Below are positions 22,096 to 34,062 of a stretch of DNA of 64,000 nucleotides, one piece after another. Both the position numbers and the translations under genes were made by a program. Numbering within the stretch: the first letter of the stretch is position 1; the number at the start of each line of letters is the position of its first letter. Under the pieces are notes generated by a model. The model did not search any database, was not told where the DNA came from, and saw only the letters and a list, made by a program, of their open reading frames with translations. Origin of the DNA: Henricia sp. BOLD:AAB3569 (taxonomy: Eukaryota; Echinodermata; Asteroidea; Spinulosida; Echinasteridae); assembly GCA_037783545.1 (NCBI GenBank), contig JBBELK010000387.1, positions 1,860,001 through 1,924,000 of the forward strand, written 5' to 3'.

Positions 22096-25000
22096 GTTTC
22101 TGCACCGCTTGGCAGCAGACCGTTCCATTTTACCATTGAGGGGAGACAGACAGGAGGGGATGTAAAGACAGGATCAGTAAGTTTTGGCATATCTTTCTCA
22201 ATATTAACACATTAATTGCTTAATCCAGATATTTTTATATTATCTTTTCACTGCACAAGTTTACTGTATTCAAGATCATCTGTTGAACCGTGTATATATT
22301 ATTCTGTTATTTGTAATGATAATTGTCGTTGCAGATTTCCAGAGACTATCCAGTAGTTGACCACACGTTTGATGCGGTTGTGGTCGGTGCCGGTGGCGCG
22401 GGGCTACGCGCAGCCTTCGGTCTTGCCCACGAAGGTTTCAAGACAGCGTGCGTGTCCAAACTGTTCCCCACACGATCTCACACAGTGGCTGCCCAGGTAA
22501 TTGACTTCAGTTAATTGCTACTGCTCCTGGATGGGATGCCAGTCCATCACAGGTTTACCCCCAGCAGTTAGTTGGGTTTCCCAACAGGTTGTTATAGTTT
22601 CCATTGCATGGAGTGACTAGGAGCATTGCTACTTTCCCTGGATGGGATGCCAGTCCATCGCAGGTTTACCCCAAGCAGTTAGTTGGGTTTCCCCAACAGG
22701 TTGTTAGTTTCTATGGCATGGAGTGACTAGGAGTATTGCTACTCCTCCTGGATGGGATGCCAGTCCATCGTAGGTTTACCCCCAGCATTTAGTTGCATTT
22801 CCCAACCAATATTTGCCGGTACCCATTTATACACCTGGGTAGAGAGAGACAATGTGGAGTGAAGTGTCTTGTCTAAGGACACAACGTGATAAGAGTGACC
22901 AGGCTTCGAACCACGGACTTATTGCCCGAAAGTCTGAAACGATATCCACTAGACCTCTGTGCCTTCAAATTTATTTAGTAGTACTAGTGGTTGAAATATT
23001 TAAATTGCGTAACTAATACTTTGTTGTATCTTGACCCTGTTAGGGCGGTATCAATGCAGCTTTAGGCAATATGGAACCGGATAACTGGCGATGGCACATG
23101 TAAGTTCATTAAATTTTCATTTTATTTTGGCAATTTTTATTGCCGAGTTCAGATTTTTAACACAAAATGCCACTGTGTGAAAAAATACATTCCATTCTGA
23201 TTATGTCCAGGCATTTTTTTAAGCAGTGCATTTACCTTACTGGAAGTTTAGTTTCATGTTTTTTATTGGGAGAATAGTTTACATATTCAAATAATCTCAT
23301 TTGCATATTCAAAGGTATGACACAGTCAAGGGATCTGATTGGCTCGGAGATCAGGACGCAATTCACTATATGACTGAAGAAGCACCCAAAGCTGTTATTG
23401 AGGTGAGTTTAAAAAATGTCTTTATTCGTACTCGAAAACATCTACATGTAAAACAAAGTCCTGCAGAGTTGGCCCTGATGCCCCTTCAAGATATACACTT
23501 TCTGAGGCCAACTCGGCGAGCATGCCCTGTCCTAGGCCTTGACATTAACCGAGGCCACTAAGGCCAATGATCTCATGCCCTGCTGAGTTGGCCCCGATGC
23601 CTCTTCAAGATATACACTTTCTGAGGCCAATTTGGCCAGCATGCCCTATCCCAGGCCTTGACATTAACCAAGGCCACCGAGGCCAATGGCCTCATGCCCT
23701 GCTGAGTTGGCCCCGATGCCTCTTCAAGATATACACTTTCTGAGGCCAACTTGGCCAGCATGCCCTATCCCAGGCCTTGACATTAACCAAGGCCACCGAG
23801 GCCAATGGCCTCATGCCCTGCTGAGTTGGCCCCGATGCCTCTTCAAGATATACACTTTCTGAGGCCAATTTGGCCAGCATGCCCTATCCCAGGCCTTGAC
23901 ATTAACCAAGGCCACTAAGGCCAATGGCCTCATGCCCTGCTGAGTTGGCCCCGATACCCCTTCAAGATATACACTTTCTGAGGCCAACTTGGCCAGCATG
24001 CCCTATCCTCTTAAATTTCATGAGGCTTGTATACACTAATAACCAGTACATATTTGGTACAAAGTTGGCCGTGGTGCCCCTCCAGTTGGCCTCAGTGACC
24101 TTTGAAATTTGGACAAAATCGAGGCTGGAGTGACCTGCCCCTAATTGTTTTGGCATCGAGGCCTGTTACACAACTGATTTAAAGTAAAAATTTCTTCCGC
24201 GTAAATATTAAGCTAATTCCTTGAAGGTTTTAAGTCTGTCTTTTTAAGGATTAAGTCTGTCTCTATTTGAGGGTTTTATCTATACTCGACCAAAAACTGC
24301 AATTTGTTTGCAAAATAGCCACCACTGAGCAGCGAAATGTCACGCCAATGTAAATTTCATCTGCACCTATTGTCTAGGCTTGTGACCTTGTTGGGCCTGC
24401 CAGACATGTGTTACATAACTTTTACGAATATCTCATAAAATTCCAGTTGACAGTAGGCGTATGTTTCTTTTTTTGTTGAGTATAATTTTCTACTACTTTT
24501 TTTTATTTAGCTTGAGAATTACGGAATGCCGTTCAGTCGCACCGAGGAAGGCAAGATTTATCAACGAGCGTTCGGTGGGCAAAGTTACGATTACGGGAAG
24601 GGCGGGCAAGCACATCGGTGTTGCGCCGTCGCTGATCGTACGGGACACTCGTTGCTACACACGCTGTATGGTCAGGTGGGTCGATCGTTTTGCAAACGCC
24701 ATCACAAGGCCAGTAATGACAAAGTAGCGAATCCAGCCTGTGTCTAGCTTGTTCAGATTTTTTTCTTCAGAAAATGGATTTCGTTATAACCTAACAATCA
24801 TATAAAATACCTCCCCAAAATACTATCCATGGGAAGAAAACAGGAAATTTGTAATCTCCAATTTGAACGTGGAAGCAAAAAGGTTGGTGTTATCACTGCA
24901 CTGCTTTATGGAATGGATAAATTAGCTTACAAAACATTGGTGGTTTTTTAATGTATTCTTGAAAATATACGGGTTGAGAATGAGAAATTTCAGAATGGTA

Positions 25001-28000
25001 ATGAGAAAAATATGATATCAAAATCTGAACACCCATGGGAAAAACAAATTCGGTGGGGGCGGTCAAAACCCCTGCAATTTTCCCTAGATATGCCCATGTA
25101 TATCATTTGCGTATCATGCCATATTTGAAATAAAAGTTTTTTCTTGTTTTTTCCAGTCTTTGCGCTACGACTGTGCATATTTCATCGAGTATTTCGGTCT
25201 AGATCTGATCATGGAAAACGGCGAGTGTCGCGGAGTGACTGCGTTAAGTCTCGAAGACGGCACTATTCATCGCATCCGAGCCAAAAACACTGTCCTTGCA
25301 ACGGGGTGAGTTTCCCATCATTTTTAGTCTGTTTAATATAATTTTTTTAGGTTGTCCGCAGTCCAACCAATATTTCTGTGAAACACAGAATTATGGATAT
25401 CTTTGTATAAGAAAGCGATAATTGAAGATGGATTTACATAAATGAACCTAGCCCCCTGACTATTGTGGCATTATGGCTCCATTTTCCATGCAGTATAGTC
25501 AGAGAACCAGCCTAAATAGGACAGCAGCTTTGCATAATTTCTTGAAAGCATAGACACAGTTTTTCATTGTTTTCTTGAAACATAGATGAGGTACTGAGCT
25601 GACTTATACACAGGTTGGTTTTTATCATACACATCCTCAATCTTACATGGAGATAACGCCGTTTGTGACAGTTTTCCAATCTTGTAATCTTTAAATTTTC
25701 CTTTTTTTGTAAGGGGTTATGGACGGACCTACTTTAGCTGTACGTCGGCCCACACATGCACAGGCGACGGTACTGCGATGGTGAGCAGAGCTGGATTGGC
25801 CAATCAGGACATGGAATTTGTGCAGTTTCATCCGACAGGTATGATCGTTTTATTGTGCTAAAAACATTTGTCACTTAAAGGCAGAGGCTTGTCAGCAATG
25901 CACGCGCGCCAAATTCCCGCCAAAATACGCAGCTCCATGCCTTTGCTATGGCACGAATTAGGCGCGCGCGCATTGCTGACGAGCCTGTGCCTTTAAAGGC
26001 AGATTACATGATTGGAATCTTTTAAAAACAGGAACAGCATTACGTAACTAAAGACAAATGTTGATAAACTGCCTTGTAGAAATTTCAGCCACATAGATGC
26101 AGTAATACCTCAGAAAACCTGAAAAATCCATGCATGGTTTTTGTGTTAAATGAATGGTAAAAAAATTGTCTGCAGACAATGTTTTAAATATAAAAGCACC
26201 TTCAGTTGGCAATTTCTCCAACAAAGGTACCATTTTGCACGGGAAAAAAAACTGTGTGGCGTTTGGTACCGTTGCTATCGACACTTTTAGTCGGGTTTTT
26301 CTTGTCAACTCTTGTCAAAATTATCTATTGGGCTTTGATATCGAATCCTGTGTCGGCATCAATTTGTATTCTCTGTATATGCAGGTATTTACGGCGCCGG
26401 TTGTTTAATCACAGAGGGTAGTCGCGGCGAAGGAGGTTACCTCATAAACAGCGAAGGAGAACGTTTTATGGAGCGTTACGCCCCGACCGCGAAGGACCTC
26501 GCATCCAGAGACGTCGTGTCGCGCTCCATAACGATCGAGATTCGCGAAGGGCGAGGTTGCGGTCCGCAAAAAGACCATGTTTATCTGCAGCTTTCGCATC
26601 TCCCGCCCCAGCAGCTTGCTATGCGGCTGCCCGGAATCTCAGAAACTGCGCAGATATTTGCGGGTGTTGACGTGACGCGGGAACCGATACCGGTGTTACC
26701 CACAGTGCATTATAATATGGGCGGGGTACCAACGAACTATAAAGGACAGGTATGTTAGTGGCGGTCTAAAGTTGTCAACATTTTCACGGTTCTACAAAGC
26801 GTAGAAAGGGGAGGGGGGTCAAGGGCTGTGTAGGACTTTACATGCACTGTGAAATGTTGACTTTTCATGGTAGTGACAACAAAATGTTGATAAGTAGTAT
26901 TTCGGGGGGAGGGAGGGGGTCTTGAAAAACAATACGCTCTGTAGAACTGTGAAACTGTGACAATCCTTTAATAGCTGCATTTTATAAATTTTTGTAAAAA
27001 CAGGAGTCACTGTTTACATTCCATTGAGGTAATTCTCCCGTGCATTCACACTTAGATTTGTAATTCAACTTAACAGGTCATCACGTATGAAAACGGCGAC
27101 GACAAAATCGTACCTGGATTGTACGCCTGCGGCGAGGCGGCTTGCACGTCGGTTCACGGTGCTAACCGACTCGGCGCCAACTCTCTTCTGGATCTCGTGG
27201 TTTTCGGACGCGCCTGCGCACACACCATCAGAGATGTGAACAGACCGGGTGACTCTATTCCAGATATTAAACCGGTAAGTCTGGCATAAAATAATCAACA
27301 TTTTCTCGCTAAAGACAGATTATGATTGGAAAACTTTTAAAAACAGGAACAACAGCATTACATAGCTAAAGGATAATGTCGATAAACTGCCTTGTAGAAA
27401 TTTCAGCCACATAAGGGGTGTTCGAGACGCTTACACCGGGTAACAGGGGGTTTAGACCGGGGAAAGCCCCCAGAAGATGCAAAACGAACGACAGGGTCTC
27501 GCTTTGAATTCTGGGAACACGTGGTCAAAAGTTGTTGCCGGGTGGGGCTTTATAAACGCAGTTATCGTTTGACTCAGGATGAAAAATGAAGCCGACGCCA
27601 CGCAAGTAGCCCTACCGCAATAAACTTTGTCAATGCCCACAGACATCTACTGATTCAGCAAAATGTATTTACAGCCCTATTCCCTCCTATTTTGTGTCAT
27701 AAATCTGTGTTTTTCTTCGTACTCGCGTCGCGATTCCAAATTGTCCGCATGTTTTACTACTCGCGGTTACTAGGTGACGTCATTTCACCTTGCTTTACAC
27801 CACAGACCTGCTCGCGAGCTCGGGTAGTGGTGGCTGCCACCGGGGCAGACTCGTGTAACACGTGTCGTGATGGCTAAAAGAACACTCCGGTGTAAGTTGG
27901 TGTTACCCGGTGTCAGCATCTCGAACGCTCCCCTTGATGCAGTTTTTCTTGTCAACTCGTGAAGTAAATTTTTTAGTAACTGCAAATGATGTATTGGGTG

Positions 28001-31000
28001 GGGCTTTAAAGCTTGTGGCGTAATTTCATTGTGGTGCACTCTGACTTTGGGATGATACGGTTTTTTGGACGGATTTAAATTTGTTTTCCATGTTGGTCAT
28101 TCTAGAATGCTGGCGAGGAATCCGTGGCTAATATTGACAGGCTTCGATATGCTGACGGAAATACTAAAGTAGCAGATATTAGACTCGACATGCAAAAGGT
28201 AAGATGGCCATTTAGGGCGTGTTGGTTAGGACGGATCCAGATTCAGATCTGCGCAGATCCAAGGTGAACTCGTTCACTTCGCGCAGATCCTGAATCCTTC
28301 TCGAGAGATGGTTCAGCGCTAGATCCAAAATGGCGACGTAAACATCGCAAAGATTTTTGTGTGAGTAAAACCGTGTCGTTTCAATTTCCAGAGGCAACAC
28401 ACGATGCAAACAAATTTAGGCTGCTTGTTTATTTACGACTAATGTCGTGGGTGAAATTTGGAACAGAAATTTGACAAATTTGGTAAATAAATTGCAATTA
28501 ACATGATTTGAGATGCTAGTTGAGAGCAGTTTCGTTTGTTTCTGTGCGGTAAAACAGATCGGGATCTTGATTCGGATCAGTCATGAAACAAACGCGCTCT
28601 AAGAAAATGATTCAGAAAATCTTATGAGCCGAAAAGAAAAACCACATTTAAAGGAGCGTGTCCAGATCACATTTTGTAACCCCCATTTTCCCCATGGGTG
28701 TTGAGATTTTGATAGCATATCATTCGACATGTTTTTCTCATTACCATTCTGAAATTTCGCATTCGATCTCGATCCGTATATTTTCAAGGATATCGTCAAA
28801 AAACCACCAATGTTTTGTAAACTAATGTATCTGGTCACATAAAGCAGTGCAGTAATTACACCAACCTTTTTGCTTCCACATCCAAACTAGAGATTGCAAA
28901 TTTCCTGTTTTCTTCCCAGGGATAGTATTTTGATTTAAATGATTTTCAGGTTAAAACGAAATCCATTTTCTGAAAAAATTTGAACAATCTCTTTTCTCTG
29001 TTCTCAGGTGATGCAGAACAATGCTGCCGTGTTTCGGACCGGTGAAACGTTGAAGGAAGGCGTAGACCTCATTTCGGATGTGTACAAAAGCATGGACGAC
29101 ATCAAGGTAATATGCAATGAACAGCGCCCTCAAGAAGTTTCCTAAGACCATGCGTTTTCCTGGCCATTCTGAAATTTAAACATTTTCTGAAAGTCTTAAA
29201 TTTTTCAATTTTTTAGCTGTACGATCGTGGAATCGTTTGGAACACCGATTTAATCGAAGCACTGGAACTTCAGAACCTGATGGTGAATTCCATGCAGACG
29301 ATGGTTAGCGCCGAAGCACGGAAAGAAAGCAGGGGTGCCCATGCTCGAGAGGATTATAAGGTTAGCGAGTCCGTGGTTCGAATCCAATTGCAGGGCTCGA
29401 AATATCCACTGGACCGGTGGACCGAGACCAGTAATTTAAGCCTCGGTCTAGTGCTTTCTCTACCGTACTAGACCAGTGGTCCAGTGCATTTTTAAACTAA
29501 CGAACAGTAAATCCACGTTCCTTGTGGCTTTGGTCTTGTAAAAATAGCGTCGGTCCAGTAAATGATTTGAGCTACTAACCCTGTGGTCTAGCAGATTTTG
29601 TTAATGAAATTCGAGCCCTGACGAGTGCGGTATATTCTCATATCACCCGAAAAGACATCCAATATTATTATTGTTATATAAAATGAAGCTTTGTTTTGAA
29701 AGATTTCCGCGAGATTTTTGTCTGTTTGGTGTTGAAAACGTCAGTTTACAACTGCATGTGCTTTTGTTATTATTGTACAGTATTTTTTTTTATACTGTAC
29801 TCACTCGATGCACGACGCGCGCAATCCATTCACTCGATGCACGACGCGTGTGTGCTTGAGTGCACCCAGCCTGCACGCGCATCAGATTGGGCTCTGTGCT
29901 GCACAGTATCAGAAACGCACGGTATCAGCAAAAGCTTCATTTTATATAATATCTGATTTTTCTTTGTAGACACGAATGGATGAATACGACTACAGTAAAG
30001 CTTTGGAAGGGCAAACACGGAAATCGTTTGAGGAACACTGGAGGAAACACACACTGTCTTACATGGATGACAAAACTGCGAAGGTAGGATTCCAATTTCA
30101 AAATAATAAAAAAAACAAAAAACTTGCCTCCAGTCAAATTTTTAAACATTTTAGTAACGACAATGTGGCTTTAAAGATAATTCATGAATTCCTTAGACAG
30201 TTTACGCATCCCTATTGGTTGAAAGCACGTCACATGGGCAGTCTTAAACAAGCGATAAAGGCACAGTCAGTCTTAAACACTTTTAGCCTGGCTCACGGCC
30301 GCGCCCTGGTCAGCGCGTGTGGATTACACACACACAAACTGCATGCTCCCGCAAGCAAATTGTGCACTGTGACAAGTACCCGTGCGTGCGCGTACAACAC
30401 GCTTGCATTACGCGTGCGATCTAACAAAAACAACTCGACGCACAGCTAACAGTTCGTACGAATGCGATAGAAAGTGAATTCGTGCAAAACATGACAAAAC
30501 GACAAGCTAATTTTGGTGAGTTTTACCGATTTACATAAAAAGGTATTTATGAATGGTATTAAAAGTAGGTTTGGCCAGTCTTAAACATACGTTTAAAACC
30601 GGCTAGGGTCGTGGGTGCTGATAATAGCCCGAGCCTGTTGCAAACGGTGTTATATCCATGTGTGATTGAGGATGTATATGATAAAAACCAACCTGTGTAT
30701 AAGTCAGCTCAGTACCTCATCTATGTTAGATAGATTACAAGATTGGTAAACTATTACAAACGGTGTTATCTCCATGTGTGATTGAGGATGTGTATGATAA
30801 AAACCAACCTGCGTATCAGTCAGCTCAGTACCTCATCCACGTTCCAAGAAAACAATGAAAAACTGCTCATGCTTTCAAGAAATTGTGCAAACCCACCGTC
30901 CTATTTAGGCTGGTTCCCTGGCTACACTGCACAGAAAATGAAGTCATAATACCACGGTAGTCAGGGGCCTAGTTTTGTTGACACGAGGGCACCCTTGTAA

Positions 31001-31275
31001 AAAGTGTGTGTGCACCATCATTTATATAAATATATGGAAAAAGGTATCGTTTTGTGTGGAATCATTGCATTGGACAGTTCGAACCACTTCTATAATCCAT
31101 TTGAGTGAGGTTTTCCCAACCCCCCCAATTAACATTTTGGGATATTGCAAATTTTGTATACGGACTTCAATGTTTTCTTCCTTCCTAGGTCGAACTGGAC
31201 TACAGGCCTGTGATTGACCATACACTAGACCAAGAGGACTGCTCAAGCGTTCCGCCTGCTGTCCGCTCGTATTAA
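22096..31275 (+). CDS. SDHA: Succinate dehydrogenase flavoprotein subunit (complex II), exons 2-15
   Basis: Oxidises succinate to fumarate with covalent FAD and passes electrons to SDHB and ubiquinone at the inner mitochondrial membrane. Exons: 22096-22176, 22335-22496, 23044-23099, 23315-23402, 24511-24675, 25157-25305, 25714-25838, 26385-26749, 27077-27274, 28106-28198, 29008-29106, 29217-29360, 29970-30083, 31189-31275. All phases agree and give 641 residues, matching the human protein from about residue 30. Visible motifs are the dinucleotide-binding [20 protein letters not shown] with the flavinylated His, [51 protein letters not shown] and the C-terminal VPPAVRSY. No key residue is missing. 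The first exon is uncertain (see 20779). Introns hold MITEs and two minisatellites, yet all splice sites are canonical. Confidence 0.97.
22510..22970 (+). repeat. ~112-bp tandem unit and dispersed repeat in SDHA intron 3
   Basis: About two and a half copies of a unit with ctggatgggatgccagtcca and caggtttaccc lie at 22515-22800. They run into a segment with acccatttatacacctgggt, tgtctaaggacacaacgtga and aggcttcgaaccacg. This layout, ending in an inverted B-box-like gcttcgaacc, also occurs in other repeats here (42940, 56210). Confidence 0.65.
23455..24012 (+). repeat. 119-bp minisatellite in SDHA intron 5
   Basis: About 4.7 copies of a 119-base unit containing gagttggccccgatgcctct, tcaagatatacactttctga and ggccttgacattaaccaagg. 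Copies are 95% or more alike by eye. The repeated minus-strand open frames spaced 119 bases apart are artefacts of the repeat, since 119 is not a multiple of three. Confidence 0.9.
24760..25045 (+). mobile_element. Family A element in SDHA intron 6
   Basis: It contains gttataacctaacaatcata, ctatccatgggaagaaaaca and tctgaacacccatgggaaaa in the same order as the copies at 5680 and 47030. Confidence 0.65.
25445..25705 (+). mobile_element. Family G element in SDHA intron 7
   Basis: It starts near ccccctgactattgtggcat, contains cacaggttggtttttatcat and ends near cagttttccaatcttgtaat; relatives lie at 17500 and 30640. Confidence 0.55.
25876..25998. mobile_element. Palindromic MITE, family B
   Basis: Arms aaaggcagaggcttgtcagc and gctgacgagcctgtgccttt surround a shorter centre (gcagctccatgcctttgcta). 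It lies in SDHA intron 8, preceded by tta and followed by aagg. Confidence 0.75.
26770..26965 (+). mobile_element. Family H element in SDHA intron 9
   Basis: It contains gttgtcaacattttcacggt, then tttacatgcactgtgaaatg and tgataagtagtatttcgggg. Relatives on the other strand lie at about 46180-46345 and 49612-49800. The ends are roughly inverted (gttctacaaagcgtag and ctctgtagaactgtg). Confidence 0.6.
28650..28992 (-). mobile_element. Family A element in SDHA intron 11
   Basis: It lies in the opposite orientation to the copy at 24760, with acccccattttccccatggg at its left and ttttcaggttaaaacgaaat at its right. It ends only a few bases before the polypyrimidine tract of exon 12, so it may supply part of the splice acceptor context. 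Confidence 0.6.
29390..29622. mobile_element. hAT-like MITE, family D, in SDHA intron 13
   Basis: The ends cagggctcgaaatatccact and tgaaattcgagccctg are inverted. The body with cactggaccggtggaccgag is nearly identical to the element at 60050-60274, and a diverged relative lies at 57090-57245. The short CAGGG-type ends fit hAT elements. Confidence 0.7.
30235..30640. mobile_element. Family M element in SDHA intron 14
   Basis: It contains ggccgcgccctggtcagcgc, the block gacaaaacgacaagctaatt and a ttggtgagttttaccgattt block, all matched in inverse at about 48640-48950. It lacks the terminal repeats seen in that copy. Confidence 0.5.
30640..30985 (-). mobile_element. Family G element, internally duplicated, in SDHA intron 14
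   Basis: The block ccatgtgtgattgaggatgt...gataaaaaccaacctg appears twice in tandem (30655 and 30770), followed by the end block with ataccacggtagtcaggggc. Confidence 0.55.
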
Positions 31276-31349
31276 AAAAGTGTAAAATATTCTGATCTAT
31301 TTGCAATTGTTGCTTTGCTCAGATGCTGCCATGCAACACTGAGGGAGCA

Positions 31350-31425
31350 TACGGGTAGCTCAGCTGATAGAGCATCTGCCTAGAGTGTCAGAGGTCTTGG
31401 GTTCAAACCTCGATAAAAACCAGTT
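31350..31425 (+). repeat. Degenerate tRNA-like sequence
   Basis: It has a D-arm-like tagctcagctgatagagc and a B-box-like gggttcaaacctc at tRNA spacing. The anticodon arm does not close cleanly and there is no acceptor stem, so it is a relic or a SINE head, not a working tRNA gene. Confidence 0.5.
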
Positions 31426-31547
31426 GATTTTTCTCTTTCCCCCTACATATTTGGTTGTTTAAATTCAATGGTTATTAGGCACTTCATGTATACCAAAAAC
31501 GTTCAGGGCTCCCCTACGATTATGTTAAATTTTTCATAAAAGAATTG

Positions 31548-32106
31548 AGATGGGTCTTTCCACAGTAAAGGGGGCATTTTGGCAACACAGAGGAAATACC
31601 TTTGTCTGGTCTCAAAATAAAAGAAATGTTTCAGTTGTTCTGAAAAAATACATGTAACTTGGGCCCAAAAAGGGTTACAAATATTGTGTCAACATGCCTT
31701 TCTAAAAACCCTGTGTACAAATCTGTGTGTGTCCCGGTTACGCGCGTATATTGGAAATTTGTACTCGGGGTTTTTAGAAAGGCATGTCACACTATTTGTA
31801 ACTCTTTTCGGCATATGCAGCACGATATGTGCAGAGGGCATTCCCCCTACCATTGTGTCTCAAACATCCAAGGAATTCCTTTCAGTTTTTAGGGGGTGTT
31901 GGTGCGTTAACAAAAGGGAAGAGTGTGTTGAGGTATAGGGGGTAGTCCCTTTGCCACATATCGCGCTGGGTATACTTTTTGGGCCTAAGTTATCTCTTCA
32001 GAAGAACTGAAACATTTCTTTTATTTCGAGACCAGACAAAGGTATTTTCTGGAAAATATGGTCCGTGTTGCCAAAAAGCCCCCTTTACTGTGGAAAGACC
32101 CATTTG
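31548..32106. mobile_element. TIR element with ~130-bp arms, family N relative
   Basis: Left tgggtctttccacagtaaag and right ctttactgtggaaagaccca begin arms that continue through ggcattttggcaacac and gagaccagacaaaggtattt. A second inverted pair (aaacatgcctttctaaaaaccc type) lies inside. The segment 31840-31975 matches the element at 9785-9940 on the opposite strand, which suggests one insertion inside another. A solo end is at 41870-41955. Confidence 0.7.
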
Positions 32107-32269
32107 CATTTACTGTACTGCCTGGTATTTCTACTCTCAAACGTCAGGAAATGTCACATATTTTTGCTATACCAGCAGTTGATTTTTTTTATTAATGGTT
32201 GTTTTGTATACTTTCAGGATGAAATGTGAAAGTTTTCTGAACTCGCTCATTGTATGAGATTTGGGCACA

Positions 32270-32697
32270 GAAGAAAATACCAAAAATTTTGTATTTTAAA
32301 GATAGTATACATGATTGGTAAACTGTTACAAATAGTTTTATCCCTGTGTGATTGAAGATATGCATGATTAAAACCAACCTGAGCAAAAACCAGCTCCGTA
32401 CTTCGTCCAACTTTTGACAAAACAGTCAAAAAAGTTTGCAGTCATTTCGCCCCAAAACCACTTCGCCCTGAACCACGGATTGTGCACGAAGTGGGCGATG
32501 TAATTTGGGGCGAATTGAATTTGTGTCTCATGAGACGAAAACTAATTGTTTTACTCATTTCTCAAAGACTATAGCACTTCAGACAAAACCATTTCAGGGG
32601 AAGTTTTCTACAGTCATCATGTTTATATTGTGTAAGTTAGGCGTAAATCTGTGAACATTTCTGATTTTCGAGATTACCAATGATGTATACTGCCTTT
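32270..32697 (-). mobile_element. Family F element
   Basis: It reads in the opposite sense to 8010-8440 and includes both end blocks (aagatatgcatgattaaaacc and aggcgtaaatctgtgaacat). Confidence 0.6.
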
Positions 32698-32849
32698 AAG
32701 CATCCATGTTATAAACCATTACATTTCAGAATGGTAATGAGAAAAATATAAGATGTGGTGTCAAAATCTCAACACCCATGGGAAAAATGTGATCTTCAGC
32801 ATATGTACTTCTTGGCAGTGAAATCGGCACCTTGTTTTCGTGGTCGGGG

Positions 32850-32979
32850 TATAGACCGTATCGAATAGCTGCCATCTTGTGGGGTACCTTTTGTTACTTA
32901 CTGTTCAACAATGTAAGCACAATATGTGCAACCATGCATGTCCTCAACAAACTGTCGGCTATTCGATACGGTCTATAGA
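32850..32979. mobile_element. MITE, family C
   Basis: Ends tatagaccgtatcgaatagc and gctattcgatacggtctata, with part of the inner right arm deleted. Confidence 0.75.
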
Positions 32980-32999
32980 AGTACTTTGTGTAGTTAAAA

Positions 33000-34062
33000 A
33001 AAAAACAAAGAAATCACACTAGGGATGGGAATTTTAGGTTAACCTTTCTGCCAACACCAAAGATTGTTGCTGGGATATTTTGCAATGTACAAAATAATCG
33101 TTGAACCTTTATCTGGTCAATTTTACTATGACCTCACAAATTTATTTCAATTTCATCAAGTGATTACAAATAACCCTCTAAAAACTATTGTAAATTGGGT
33201 TTCAGTTAAACGTTCGGCAAAACTTCCCGTCCCTAAAGGTGCCTTTCCTTTGGTGTGTTTTTCATGCGTCTGAATCGCTCCATAAACCAAAACAGATGGA
33301 CGAGCGCAGCACGGATGAAAAACGGACCAAAGGAAAGGCCCCCTTAAAGGCAGAGGCTACACATGTAGTCAGCAATGGGCTTGTGCCAAAAAGAGCGCAG
33401 CTCCATGCCTTTGCTAGAGCTGACGCGCATAAGTCGCACAGACATGTTCAACTGGATTAATTTAATTCACAGCCAAACACTATAGATATATTCTACCTCT
33501 ATGTACACCACACCAACTGTACATAAGTATGCATGCAGTCGAACCTTGTATTATCAGCAATGAAGAATTCAAACCTAAATGTTTCCTTGCTTGCTCATAT
33601 CGAGGTTTAACCAGAGCATTGTTTTTTTGCAGTGCACCAGATTGTTTATAATTAGATTTGTATAAATAAGAGAAAATACCTTAATTGTCTCATTATGATT
33701 ATTCCTTTTAATATTTTTTTATATAAACACCTAACTATTAAGTAATATGAATACATACGCAAATAATGTGTTAACAAAAAGGAAGCCTCATTTACATAAA
33801 TATATACGAATTATTCACAGAATAGGCTGCAAGCCCGATGGATGAATTATTTCGCCCAAAACGAGCGATTGGGGGGTGTTTGTTTGAATCCACCATTTTA
33901 CAGGCCTGGGCTACTTATAAATTAAGTGTTTTTAAAATGCAAATGTGTAATACAATTTTTAAATTTTGCAACAAGTGATGAGCACTACATTTTTTGACTA
34001 TCAAACTTTCTGCAAATGACAATTTTTATAATAATGGACGTCTACCAAATATGGAACTCTAC
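33000..34062. other. Intergenic and BAG3-like 3' UTR; degraded family B copy
   Basis: Around 33343-33425 a degraded family B element can be recognised (aaaggcagaggctacacatg, gcgcagctccatgcctttgc). A palindrome cctaaaggtgcctttcctttgg / ccaaaggaaaggccccctt lies at 33233-33345. The part nearest 34062 is probably the 3' UTR of the minus-strand BAG3-like gene; ATTAAA occurs on that strand near 33707. Confidence 0.45.

Noticed and set aside
23573-23999. Repeated 62-residue minus-strand proteins
   Set aside because: They recur every 119 bases because of the minisatellite and have no start context or splice sites.
29360-29390. tRNA gene at the SDHA intron 13 donor (gtggttcgaatcc)
   Set aside because: Only a B-box-like word is present; there is no A box, anticodon arm or acceptor stem.
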